This document shows, piece by piece, positions 55,376 through 63,429 of a DNA stretch of 64,000 nt. The notes under the pieces were generated by a model, which made no database searches, was not told the DNA's origin, and was given only the letters and a program-made list of their open reading frames with translations. The DNA is from Candidatus Vicinibacter proximus (lineage in GTDB: Bacteria > Bacteroidota > Bacteroidia > Chitinophagales > Saprospiraceae): the NCBI GenBank assembly GCA_016713905.1, contig JADJOE010000001.1, positions 1,581,107 to 1,645,106 on the forward strand. The letters run 5' to 3'. The first letter of the stretch is position 1. The number at the start of each line of letters is the position of its first letter. Position numbers and translations under genes: made by a program.

Positions 55376-56524
55376 ATGAACAAAATGACAAAATCTATAC
55401 TGACAATTTTAGCACCATCACTTTTCTTCCTTTCCTCAATCGGACAAATTACACAGACAATTGCTATAAACAAAATTGACAGTATCGTGACCGCTTACAT
55501 GACTACTAATAAAATGGTTGGTGTTTCTATTGGCATTGTTAAGGACGGCAAAATTTATCTGACAAAAGGTTACGGCACAGCCGAAATCAACAAAGTAAAG
55601 GCAATAGACAGCTTGACAAATTTCCTCACCTGCTCTGTTACAAAACTCTTTACGGCAACTGCAATTATGCAACTGTCCGAGCAGGGTAAAATAGATATAA
55701 GTAAAAAACTAATTTTCTATTTACCGGACTTTAAAATGAAAGACAAACGATACAAAGACATTACAATAGAACACTTGCTTACCCATACTTCTGGGTTACA
55801 TTGGGATATGGAGTTAAACCATTCACCAAACGATAGTAGTTCCCTCCGAAAATTGGTTTACAGTTTAGACAACAAAATTCTTGACTTTGCTCCGGGGACA
55901 AAATTTAATGCAACAGAAACTTATAGCAATTCTGCTTATGACATCTTAGGTTATTTGGTTCAAAAAATTTCTGGCATACAATACCAAGATTATATAACGG
56001 ACAGTATTTTAGAAAAGGCTAATATGCCATCTAGTTTTTTTGACTACACTGTAATTCCAATTGACAGAAGAAGTTCCCCTCATATTCTAAAAGGAAAGGT
56101 TGTTAAAGTTGGGGGTATGTATTCCGAAAATGTCGAGCATTCTCCAAGTGCTAATTTAAATTCATGCTCCATTGACTTGTGTAACTGGATAATGCACAAT
56201 TTGAACATTTACAATAATCCCATCACATCCAATGGTGTTCTGCAGAACAGCACTTTGCAAAATATGTGGACTCCAAGAAATGTTGCTCCTCAAAACAAAA
56301 ATGTATCAATTGGACTTGGTTGGTGGATTACTAATTCTGAAGACTTAGGAAAATATTATTGGCACGTTGGAGGTAATCCTGGTTTTTCAACGACACTAAT
56401 GGTTTTTCCAGAACACAACTTTGGAATAACTGTTTTAAGTAATGGAATGTATGCAGAGCAAATAGTTTGGAATAAAATTCCGTTTGACATTATCAGTTTA
56501 TTTAGAGGCGAGTGGAAAAATTAA
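55376..56524 (+). CDS. Serine hydrolase of the beta-lactamase (class C/PBP4*) family (cassette c10)
   Basis: The start is the ATG at 55376, giving about 382 residues with a signal peptide (TKSILTILAPSLFFLSSIGQ). The catalytic motifs are SxxK in TCSVTKLFTATAIMQL, YxN in ETYSNSAYDILGYL, and HxG in YYWHVGGNPGFST. These enzymes act on D-amino-acid peptides or esters in the periplasm. True beta-lactamase activity is not implied; substrate unknown. The gene runs to within 51 nt of the end box of c10. Confidence 0.88.
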   Translation: MNKMTKSILTILAPSLFFLSSIGQITQTIAINKIDSIVTAYMTTNKMVGVSIGIVKDGKIYLTKGYGTAEINKVKAIDSLTNFLTCSVTKLFTATAIMQLSEQGKIDISKKLIFYLPDFKMKDKRYKDITIEHLLTHTSGLHWDMELNHSPNDSSSLRKLVYSLDNKILDFAPGTKFNATETYSNSAYDILGYLVQKISGIQYQDYITDSILEKANMPSSFFDYTVIPIDRRSSPHILKGKVVKVGGMYSENVEHSPSANLNSCSIDLCNWIMHNLNIYNNPITSNGVLQNSTLQNMWTPRNVAPQNKNVSIGLGWWITNSEDLGKYYWHVGGNPGFSTTLMVFPEHNFGITVLSNGMYAEQIVWNKIPFDIISLFRGEWKN

Positions 56525-56574
56525 AGAAAGTGCAAAACATGAAACAACCGACTTTCATACAGAGAAGTAGAGCA

Positions 56575-56710
56575 GCCGCTAACAGCACATTTGCAATAGG
56601 CGGGGTTTCGTGCTCCGCAGACAGTTTTGTGATAGCCGAAAGTTTTGTGCCCCGCATAAACATTAGTGGTAAAAGTCCCGCCCATCGCAAATCTGCAAAA
56701 CGTTGGGTGC
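56575..56710 (+). repeat. attC-like recombination site 10 (end of c10)
   Basis: 136 bp. The end box GCCGCTAAC (56575-56583) matches the c10 start box at 55323. Arms GCACATTTGC.../...GCAAATCTGC and GGCGGG/CCCGCC. It closes with AAAAC and GTTGGGTGC (56702-56710). The interior is nearly identical to site 14. Confidence 0.9.
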
Positions 56711-56735
56711 AAGCTTAAAAGACGACCGTAATAAC

Positions 56736-56743
56736 TAACTTTG
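56736..56743 (+). promoter_or_regulatory. Possible -7 element (TAnnTTTG) for the c11 restriction genes
   Basis: TAACTTTG fits the Bacteroidota -7 element and lies 24 nt before the EcoRI-like gene. No good upstream TTTG element at the usual spacing was seen, so the call is weak. Confidence 0.3.
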
Positions 56744-56767
56744 CAAGAATATAAAAAGAATTAAAAA

Positions 56768-57601
56768 ATGGCTAAAAAGAACCAATCAACAAGACTGACA
56801 AAGCAACATAAAAAATCGCAAGGAGTAGTAGGAATCTTTGGTGATGGGGCAAAATCACACGACTTAAAAGTTGGACAAATATCAAAACTTGTAATTGAAC
56901 AACTCAAAACAGAATATCCCCAATTGACTTTTCGATATAAGAAAAGCATACGGAAAGAAGAAATAAACGAAGCGTTAAAGAAAGTAGATCCTGAATTAGG
57001 GCAAACTCTTTTTGTTCCCAATTCAAGTATAATACCCGATGGCGGAATAATTGAAGTAAAAGATGATAGCGGTGAATGGAGAATAGTTTTAGTGTCAGAA
57101 GCTAAACATCAAGGAAAAGATATTGTAAACATCAGAAAAGGGAAACAAGTAGGCAAGAAAAACAATCAAGACTTAATGGCAGCAGGAAATGCTATAGAAA
57201 GGTCTCATAAAAACATATCAGAAATTGCTAACTTTATGCTTTCTGAATCTCATTTTCCTTACATTCTATTTTTAGAAGGTTCTAACTTTTTGACAGAAAC
57301 AATTTCGATTGAACGACCTGATGGAAGGATTGTAACACTTGAATATAAATCAGGGATGTTAAATAGATTAGATAGACTAACTTCGGCAAATTTTGGAATG
57401 CCAATTAACACCAATTTGTGCGCGAATAAATTTGTTAAACATAAAGATAAAACGATTATGCTCCAAGCTACCTCTATCTACTCACAAGGAAAAGGAGAAA
57501 AGTGGGATAACAAGGAAATGTTTGATATAATGATTGAAATTTCTAAAACTTCACTTAAAGTTTTAGGAAGTGATTTGTTCAATCAGATAACAAAAAAATA
57601 A
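56768..57601 (+). CDS. ecoRIR: EcoRI-family type II restriction endonuclease (cassette c11)
   Basis: A 277-residue protein, the same length as EcoRI and very similar throughout (for example NAIERSHKNISEIANFMLSE and FPYILFLEGSNFLTE). The catalytic residues fall at the EcoRI positions: Asp91 (PDGG), Glu111 and Lys113 (SEAKHQGKD). The recognition segment AAGNAIER places Gly140, Asn141, Ala142 and Arg145, and Arg200/Arg203 are in NRLDRL as in EcoRI. It should therefore cut the EcoRI sequence GAATTC. It is followed by its methyltransferase, 13 nt later. The similarity to a plasmid-borne enterobacterial enzyme points to long-range transfer. Confidence 0.95.
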   Translation: MAKKNQSTRLTKQHKKSQGVVGIFGDGAKSHDLKVGQISKLVIEQLKTEYPQLTFRYKKSIRKEEINEALKKVDPELGQTLFVPNSSIIPDGGIIEVKDDSGEWRIVLVSEAKHQGKDIVNIRKGKQVGKKNNQDLMAAGNAIERSHKNISEIANFMLSESHFPYILFLEGSNFLTETISIERPDGRIVTLEYKSGMLNRLDRLTSANFGMPINTNLCANKFVKHKDKTIMLQATSIYSQGKGEKWDNKEMFDIMIEISKTSLKVLGSDLFNQITKK

Positions 57602-57614
57602 ATAAAGAATAATC

Positions 57615-58667
57615 ATGGCGAGAAACGCAACAAATAAATTACTGCAAAAGGCTAAGAAATCGAAAAGTGATGAGTTCTATACACAGCTTTCCGATATAGA
57701 AAGTGAATTGCAACATTATAAAAATCACTTTAAAGATAAGGTGGTTTTTTGTAACTGTGATGATGCTCGCATTAGTAATTTTTTTAAATATTTCGCTGAC
57801 AATTTCAAGGAATTAGGACTAAAAAAACTGATTGCGGCTTGCTATCAAGAGCAAAAGAATGATTTATTTAATACTGAAGAAACTGAAAATGGTTTTTTCT
57901 TTGAGTATACAGGTAAAGAAGGAGAAACGTCTTCACCAAATTCTAACGACATTATTCATTTTAAAAGTGATGGTGATTTTCGTAGTCCTGAAAGCATTGA
58001 ACTATTAAAGCAATCAGATATAGTTGTTACAAACCCTCCATTTTCGTTATTCAGAGAATATGTAGCTCAATTAGTAAAGTATGACAAGAAATTTTTGATA
58101 ATAGGCAACATTAACGCAATTACATACAAGGAAATTTTTAAACTTATAAAAGAGAATAGAGCTTGGTTGGGAATAAATCTTGGAAGGGGCGTTTCAGGAT
58201 TTATTGTCCCAGAACATTACGAACTTTATGGCACAGAAGCACGAATAGATAGTTTTGGAAATAGAATAATATCACCAAACAATTGCTTATGGCTGACAAA
58301 CTTGGACAACTTCAAAAGACACGAAGACATTGAGCTAACAAAAAAATATTTTGGAAACGAGAATGAATATCCAAAATATGACAATTATGAAGGTATTAAC
58401 GTTGACAAAACAGAAGACATACCATTGGACTATGACGGACACATAGGAGTACCAATAACATTTCTACATAAATTTAATCCTGACCAATTTGAACTAATTA
58501 AATTCAGGAAAGGGAACGATGACAAAGACTTATCAATAGATGGAAAATGCCCATATTTTAGAATACTAATAAAAAATAAACGAGTACGAAACATATCAAA
58601 AGACGACAGAAAGAAAGCCAGCACCCAACAGGCGTTTGGCTCAATGGCGGGTTCAGTGGTTAATTGA
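57615..58667 (+). CDS. ecoRIM: EcoRI-family adenine-N6 methyltransferase, C-terminus read into site 11 (cassette c11)
   Basis: A 350-residue protein beginning MARNATNKLLQKAKKSKSDE as in M.EcoRI, with the catalytic motif VVTNPPFSLFREY (N140-P-P-F) and VSGFIVPEHYELYGTEARID. It protects GAATTC sites from the partner enzyme. M.EcoRI has 326 residues and ends soon after KNKR; here the frame runs about 25 residues further, and the last 15 are encoded by the attC-like site (58621 onward). The native stop has evidently been lost or replaced at the cassette end. The core is complete, so activity is likely kept. Confidence 0.93.
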   Translation: MARNATNKLLQKAKKSKSDEFYTQLSDIESELQHYKNHFKDKVVFCNCDDARISNFFKYFADNFKELGLKKLIAACYQEQKNDLFNTEETENGFFFEYTGKEGETSSPNSNDIIHFKSDGDFRSPESIELLKQSDIVVTNPPFSLFREYVAQLVKYDKKFLIIGNINAITYKEIFKLIKENRAWLGINLGRGVSGFIVPEHYELYGTEARIDSFGNRIISPNNCLWLTNLDNFKRHEDIELTKKYFGNENEYPKYDNYEGINVDKTEDIPLDYDGHIGVPITFLHKFNPDQFELIKFRKGNDDKDLSIDGKCPYFRILIKNKRVRNISKDDRKKASTQQAFGSMAGSVVN

Positions 58668-58756
58668 ACATTCTACCTCGCATCAACTTTTGTGGTGTAT
58701 TGACAGTTTTGTGCTCCGAAATCCGCCACTGCGCCAAGCGCCAAAACGTTATCGGC
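58621..58756 (+). repeat. attC-like recombination site 11 (end of c11)
   Basis: 136 bp. The end box GCACCCAAC (58621-58629) matches the c11 start box at 56702 and lies inside the methyltransferase frame. It closes with AAAAC and GTTATCGGC (58748-58756). The interior differs from site 6 at only a few bases. Confidence 0.9.
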
Positions 58757-58778
58757 TATTTTAGAACCATCTAAAGAA

Positions 58779-59173
58779 ATGAAGAATTTAAGCAAAGTAA
58801 ATTTACTACTAGTAATAGTTATACATTTTTTAATTTTGGGTGTGAAAAGGAAAAAATTACTAATCACAGTGTGTTAGGGAATTGGAACTGGGTAAAGACA
58901 TATTATGGATTTACAAATTTCTATGATACGCCAAAAACGACTGGACTTAAACGCGAACTATCTTTTGATGATTACTATTTTAGTGAATTTATCAACAATA
59001 TTTTAGTTAAGAGAGAACAATATGATTTAATTATTAAAAAGGATACTATAATAACTAACATGTATCTTAAATTTGAAAGTGGGTTTGAACAAAACATCTC
59101 TTTTAGTGGTGATACATTATTGTTGTTTAATTGGTTGGGAGAAGGCTCCTTGGAATACTACATAAGAAAATAA
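58779..59173 (+). pseudogene. Lipoprotein gene with frameshift (cassette c12)
   Basis: ATG 58779 opens a frame MKNLSKVNLLLVIVIHFLIL that stops at 58866. The next frame continues CEKEKITNHSVLGNWNWVKT to 59173. Together they make a lipoprotein (lipobox G-Cys) of about 130 residues, broken by one missing base near 58838-58842. The mature part resembles short lipocalin-like lipoproteins (GNWNWVKT start), but no family is certain. Confidence 0.65.
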
Positions 59174-59176
59174 ACA

Positions 59177-59312
59177 GCCGATAACATGAGATTGATGCAA
59201 GCAGAGCAATCAATTTTCATTCAAGACTTGGTTGTAGTTTTGCCTACAGCTTTTCACTTTAGTCCACTATCGAAAATGCTCTGCCTGCATCAATCTCAGA
59301 AACGTTAGTGGC
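59177..59312 (+). repeat. attC-like recombination site 12 (end of c12)
   Basis: 136 bp. The end box GCCGATAAC (59177-59185) matches the c12 start box at 58748. This site has a different arm sequence (TGAGATTGATGCA/TGCATCAATCTCA) from the rest yet the same length. It closes with GAAAC and GTTAGTGGC (59304-59312). Confidence 0.88.
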
Positions 59313-59336
59313 AAGGCTAAACAGACACCGTAACAA

Positions 59337-60020
59337 ATGACAAGACTAACAAGACTAACAAATATTTTGCTTCACTTGCAGTCAAGACGAGTAGTAACGG
59401 CACAGGAACTTTCCGACAAGTTTGAGATTACCCAACGGACAGTTTACCGTGACATCAGAGCATTAGAAGAAGCTGGAGTTCCCATAATCGGGGAAGTAGG
59501 AAAAGGCTATTCTTTGACTGACGGTTACCAAATACCGCCTGTAATGTTTACCCAACAGGAAATAAACGCTTTGCTGACTGCACAACAATACTTTCAAAAG
59601 AACGCTGACAAGTCTGCATATAGCGACCTTACAAGCGTTGTAACCAAGATAAAAGCCATCATTCGCTATTCAGAAAAAGAGAAAGCAGAAAAGTTGGAAG
59701 AACGGCTTCATATTTTTTCAAACAAACTGACAAACGAAACCAATTGGCTTTCAACTATTCAATTAGCCATTACAAATTGCTTGTTGCTTAAAATAAAATA
59801 TCACACTTTTTATTCAGACACCGTTTCAAATAGGCTTGTTGAGCCATTAGGTGTTTACCTGACCAAAGGAAATTGGGTTATGGTTGCCTTTTGCCGTTTA
59901 AGAAATGAAATACGAGAATTTCGCATAGACAGAATTTTGAACCTTGCTACCACTACAGACACTTTTCCCGACCGCCTTTTCTCACTTGAAGATTATTTTA
60001 GTTCGCATTGCGAAAAATAG
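59337..60020 (+). CDS. HTH-WYL transcriptional regulator, YafY family (cassette c13)
   Basis: A 227-residue protein. An N-terminal HTH_11 domain (RLTNILLHLQSRRVVTAQEL, FEITQRTVYRDIRALEEAG with wing GYSLTDGYQ) is followed by a WYL-like domain (LKIKYHTFYSDTVSNRLVEP and YLTKGNWVMVAFCRLRNEIR). It probably regulates the two genes behind it in c13. YafY-type regulators of this kind are common beside YdeI/DUF1801 genes in Bacteroidota. Confidence 0.9.
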   Translation: MTRLTRLTNILLHLQSRRVVTAQELSDKFEITQRTVYRDIRALEEAGVPIIGEVGKGYSLTDGYQIPPVMFTQQEINALLTAQQYFQKNADKSAYSDLTSVVTKIKAIIRYSEKEKAEKLEERLHIFSNKLTNETNWLSTIQLAITNCLLLKIKYHTFYSDTVSNRLVEPLGVYLTKGNWVMVAFCRLRNEIREFRIDRILNLATTTDTFPDRLFSLEDYFSSHCEK

Positions 60021-60092
60021 TTTTTCCCTACTGACATACCTTTGTCATAACACGGTTTTAGTTTTGCAGCATAACAAAAAATTAATTAAAAA

Positions 60093-60440
60093 ATGGAATC
60101 AAAAGCAAATATTAAAACAAGGAACAAATTACGCAATGCTACAATTATAGGGTTAGTCCCAGCATTTTTAGAGGGGCTACTCATTTATTTTGCAGACCCT
60201 AAAACCGACCATTGGGTCTTAATACAATCCGTTACGTTTTGGTTTAGCTGTGGGTTTGTAGTATATCTTGTTGAGATTGGAACAAAGAAAATTCCAACTT
60301 CCATTTTATTCACACTTATTTTGAATATACCTTGGTATATTGCTTTGACCGTTGTTGCGAACAAACCTGATCACTTAGTTCCTTTGATAGTCTCAAGTAT
60401 CGTAATGGGAGCAGTCATTGGATTTTTTCAGTATGGATAA
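60093..60440 (+). CDS. Small membrane protein (cassette c13)
   Basis: A 115-residue protein with four hydrophobic stretches (TIIGLVPAFLEGLLIYFA, SVTFWFSCGFVVYLVEIG, ILFTLILNIPWYIALTVVA and PLIVSSIVMGAVIGFFQY). It overlaps the next gene by 8 nt. The family was not recognised. A TTTG...TAGTTTTG pair at 60041-60066 upstream could be a promoter, with rather short spacing. Confidence 0.75.
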   Translation: MESKANIKTRNKLRNATIIGLVPAFLEGLLIYFADPKTDHWVLIQSVTFWFSCGFVVYLVEIGTKKIPTSILFTLILNIPWYIALTVVANKPDHLVPLIVSSIVMGAVIGFFQYG

Positions 60441-60997
60441 ACAAGAAATTCGAAAAGTAATGTCAACCAATCCTTTGATTGATAAAGAATATCTGCTTGA
60501 AAAATATCCTGGCAAAGGCGGTTGGACTTATGCGACAATCCCCGAAGTTTGGCCCGACAAAAAATCCCCTTTTGGTTGGGTAAAAGTAAAGGGCAGTATT
60601 GACGGCTTTGAAATCAGCAAATACCATTTAATGCCGACAGGTAAGGGAAAGTTGTTTCTACCTGTAAAATCTGGAAATCAGAAAGAAAATCAAAAAGCAG
60701 GCAGGCGATTACGTTCACATCATTTTATATCCCGACAATGAACCGTTAGAAGTTCCTGAAGAGCTATTGTTGTGCCTACAAGAAGAACCAGAAGCATTAC
60801 AATTTTTCAACTCACTTAGTGAAAGTGAACAACTCAACTATGTGAAGTGGATATATTCTGCCAAGACTGACCAAACGAAAGTGGACAGAATAGCCAAGAC
60901 ACTTGACAGACTCACAAAAATCAAAAGTATTACGACAAAGGCTGACCAAAGCCCAGCCACTAACAGCGGTTTTGCGTCACGCGGGCTGACGTGGTAA
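60433..60997 (+). pseudogene. YdeI/OmdA-like protein with frameshift (cassette c13)
   Basis: The first frame (60433-60741) gives DUF1905-like sequence with GGWTYATIPEVWPDKKSPFG and GWVKVKGSIDGFEI. The frame is lost near 60673; the other frame then continues with KQAGDYVHIILYPDNEPLEV and the OmdA-like end EALQFFNSLSESEQLNYVKW. Together they make a complete YdeI-type protein of about 180 residues. The end of the frame runs into site 13, where it stops at 60995-60997. One extra base (probably in TCTGGAAATC) explains the break. Confidence 0.75.
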
Positions 60998-61083
60998 ATT
61001 GAATATTTGTGCTTTTATTAACTTTGGTGCAAGGCTGAAAGTTTGTGCTTCTAATCCCGCCCGAACGCAAAGCCGCAAAACGT
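60956..61083 (+). repeat. attC-like recombination site 13 (end of c13), split by an IS
   Basis: The end box GCCACTAAC (60956-60964) matches the c13 start box at 59304. The site runs to ACGT at 61080-61083, where the IS begins; its last part, TTAGCAGT, is on the far side at 62807-62814. Joined, the site is 135 bp, like its neighbours. Confidence 0.87.
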
Positions 61084-62803
61084 CAGGTTGTGAAAAAACT
61101 AATTTAAAAATAAATACTAAATTTCTTTGCTGTATAAATACTGATTTGTATTTTTATATATTATGAATCATGTAACCGGAATACCAAGATTGCAATTGCA
61201 AATGAGTTCATTGGAAGATTCCATCGATAAAGATAATTCTGTACGATTTATTGATGCATTTGTAGAACAATTAGACCTTTTGAAACTTGGTTTTGAAGTC
61301 AAAACATTAAAAACCGAAGGTCGTCCAAGTTTTGAATCTTCTACACTCTTAAAAATATACCTATACGGCTACCTCAATGGATTGCGTAGCAGTCGCAGAC
61401 TTGAAAATGAATGCATCAGGAATATTGAACTCAAATGGTTAACACTAGGTTTGTCCCCAAACTATCACACTATCTCCGATTTTAGAAAAGACAATCCATT
61501 GGCTTTAAAGAATGTATTCAAATTGTTCGTTGCTTTTCTTAAAGATATCGACCTTGTGTGTGGACAAACAATTGCTATAGATGGGACTAAATCCAGGGCT
61601 CACAATAGTAAAAAAATAATTTTAATCAATTAAAAATTGATAGACAGCTTGCCTTTATTGAAGAAAAAAGCAATGAATATCTAAAGCAGCTTGAGCAAAA
61701 TGACACTATAGAAGATGCAATTAAAGTGGCGAATATCCAAGATAAAATTGAGCGACTAAAGAAGAATAAAATTAAATACGAAGTATTACAAGATCAGTTA
61801 AAATCTTCAGGAGAACCTCAAGTCAGTACAACAGATCCTGATTCCAGGGCCCTTTTAGTTCAAGGTCAGGTGGTTGAAGTTTGCTACAATATACAGACAG
61901 CGGTTGATGAAAAGCATAAATTGATTGGTAGCAACTCATACCTTAAACCGAAATGACAGAAATGCAATGTCAGACATAGCTCTTGAAGCCAAAGAAAATT
62001 TGCAGCTTGAAAGTTTTGTGGCTTTATTAGACAAGGGATATCATAATGGTAAGGAAATTAAACAATGTGAAGATGCTAATATTGTAACCATTGTAGCACC
62101 TTTGGCCATAGTCAACAGCAATATACACGGAACCACTCCAGATTATGTGGTGACTAATTTTATCTATCATGAAAAAACACTGACACTTATACTTGTCCTG
62201 AAGGAAGAAACATTGAGTACCACCGGAACATGGCATAAAAAATCCGGAAGAGGAAATACGAGTCATCAATTTTAAAAATATAGAACACCAGATTGCAAAA
62301 CCTGTCCGGTAAAGCATTTAGTACTGGAAGAGCAAGCGGTGGTAGAGAAATAGAGAGAAGTGAATATGCTGCTGCAGTGGAAGCCAATAATAAACGATAT
62401 AAAGAAAATGCATCATTGTATCGCAAGCGTCAAGAGATTAATGAACATGTGTTCGGCACAATAAGAGAAAGTGGGGATATTATTATACCAATCTGAAAGG
62501 CCTGAAGAAAGTCAATGGAGAACACAGTCTCATTATGCTCGTTTACAACATCAAGCGATGTTTCAAAATACTTGGCGTCCCAGAGCTGATTGAAAATTAA
62601 AAAATTGGGTATCTCCTTACAAGAAAGACCCTATTTTGTTTTAAATCGGTCTATTTTAAGAACATTAGAGCAATTATTATTTACAAGATTTCAATTTGCA
62701 GCTAAGAATTAGTACTCTCAAAAGTCATCGAAATGAACTAAACAGCTTTTATGAAGCACATTTATAATATTATGAATAATAAAAAGAGTTTTTTCACAGT
62801 CTG
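61084..62803 (+). mobile_element. IS1182-like insertion sequence inside site 13
   Basis: The element begins CAGGTTGTGAAAAAACT and ends, in reverse complement, CAGACTGTGAAAAAACT, so 15 of the first 17 bases match as terminal inverted repeats. ACGT flanks it on both sides (61080-61083 and 62804-62807), a 4-bp target duplication. The duplicated ACGT is the crossover core of the attC-like site. Length 1720 bp. Confidence 0.88.
61163..62596 (+). pseudogene. IS1182-family transposase, several frameshifts
   Basis: The N-terminal half is intact to residue 150 (GRPSFESSTLLKIYLYGYLN, NYHTISDFRKDNP, AIDGTKSRAHNSKK). At least three frame breaks follow: at the A-run 61610-61616, near 61926-61934, and near 62173 onward. 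The remaining parts fit the family (LLVQGQVVEVCYNIQTAVDE, ALLDKGYHNGKEI and a final LRQ/HVFGTIRESG region). The transposase is therefore broken or the sequence contains indel errors. Confidence 0.8.
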
Positions 62804-62805
62804 AC

Positions 62806-62814
62806 GTTAGCAGT
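62806..62814 (+). other. Start box of cassette c14 (distal part of split site 13)
   Basis: GTTAGCAGT, next to the right end of the IS. Its partner at the end of c14 is AATGCTAAC (63430-63438), 8 of 9 bases matching the reverse complement; beyond the box a further CTCT/AGAG match follows. Confidence 0.75.
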
Positions 62815-62853
62815 AACTCTGAAAGACGAAACCACGACCAAGACAATTAGAAA

Positions 62854-63407
62854 ATGAAACTATTCTCATTTTTAAAGAAAGACAACACCAAGCCGACATA
62901 CACGTGTTCTTGTTGCGGACAGGTTTGAGACGAGATACCTCTTTGCTTTGGGTCTGACTATCCAGATTATTACTTTTCTGTTCCACCAAACGAACGAGAA
63001 AAACGAATTGAGCTTAAAGAGAGTTTGTGTGTGGTGGATTCGAACAACATTTCTTTCATCGTGGTAGGCTGACAATTCCAATAACTGACCATACAGAGAA
63101 TTTAATTTTTAACGTGTGGACATCAATCAGCGCGGACAACTTTGGAAAACGAATGGACTTGTGGGAAGACCCAAACAGGACGAAAGAAGAACCATATTTT
63201 GGTTGGTTACAAACAACCGTTCCGACCTATGGCGACACTTTAAATATCAAGACAATTGCGATAGAACAAGAAGTTGGAGTAATTCCAGAAATTAAATCAA
63301 TTGAAGAAGGACATCGTTTAACAATTGACCAAAAAACGGAATTACATACAAAGAGAGCGGTAGAAATAGTGGACGAAATAATTAGACGACAGCACAATGC
63401 AAATTAA
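62854..63407 (+). pseudogene. DUF2199-domain protein, stop codon and frameshift (cassette c14)
   Basis: ATG 62854 starts MKLFSFLKKDNTKPTYTCSC, with the CxCCG of DUF2199, then meets a TGA at 62926-62928. The same frame goes on with DEIPLCFGSDYPDYYFSVPP and ESLCVVD, then is lost near 63040. The frame after that (to 63407) gives EQHFFHRGRLTIPITDHTEN, ADNFGKRMDLWEDP and EEPYFGWLQTTVPTYGDTLN, the rest of a DUF2199 protein. Two independent lesions suggest a decayed gene. Confidence 0.8.
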
Positions 63408-63429
63408 CACTTCGACAGACAGAAGAGCT

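Noticed and set aside
62926..62928. TGA read as selenocysteine or reassigned codon in the c14 gene
   Set aside because: The same gene has a second lesion (frameshift near 63040), TGA ends other genes in the window, and no SECIS-like structure was seen.
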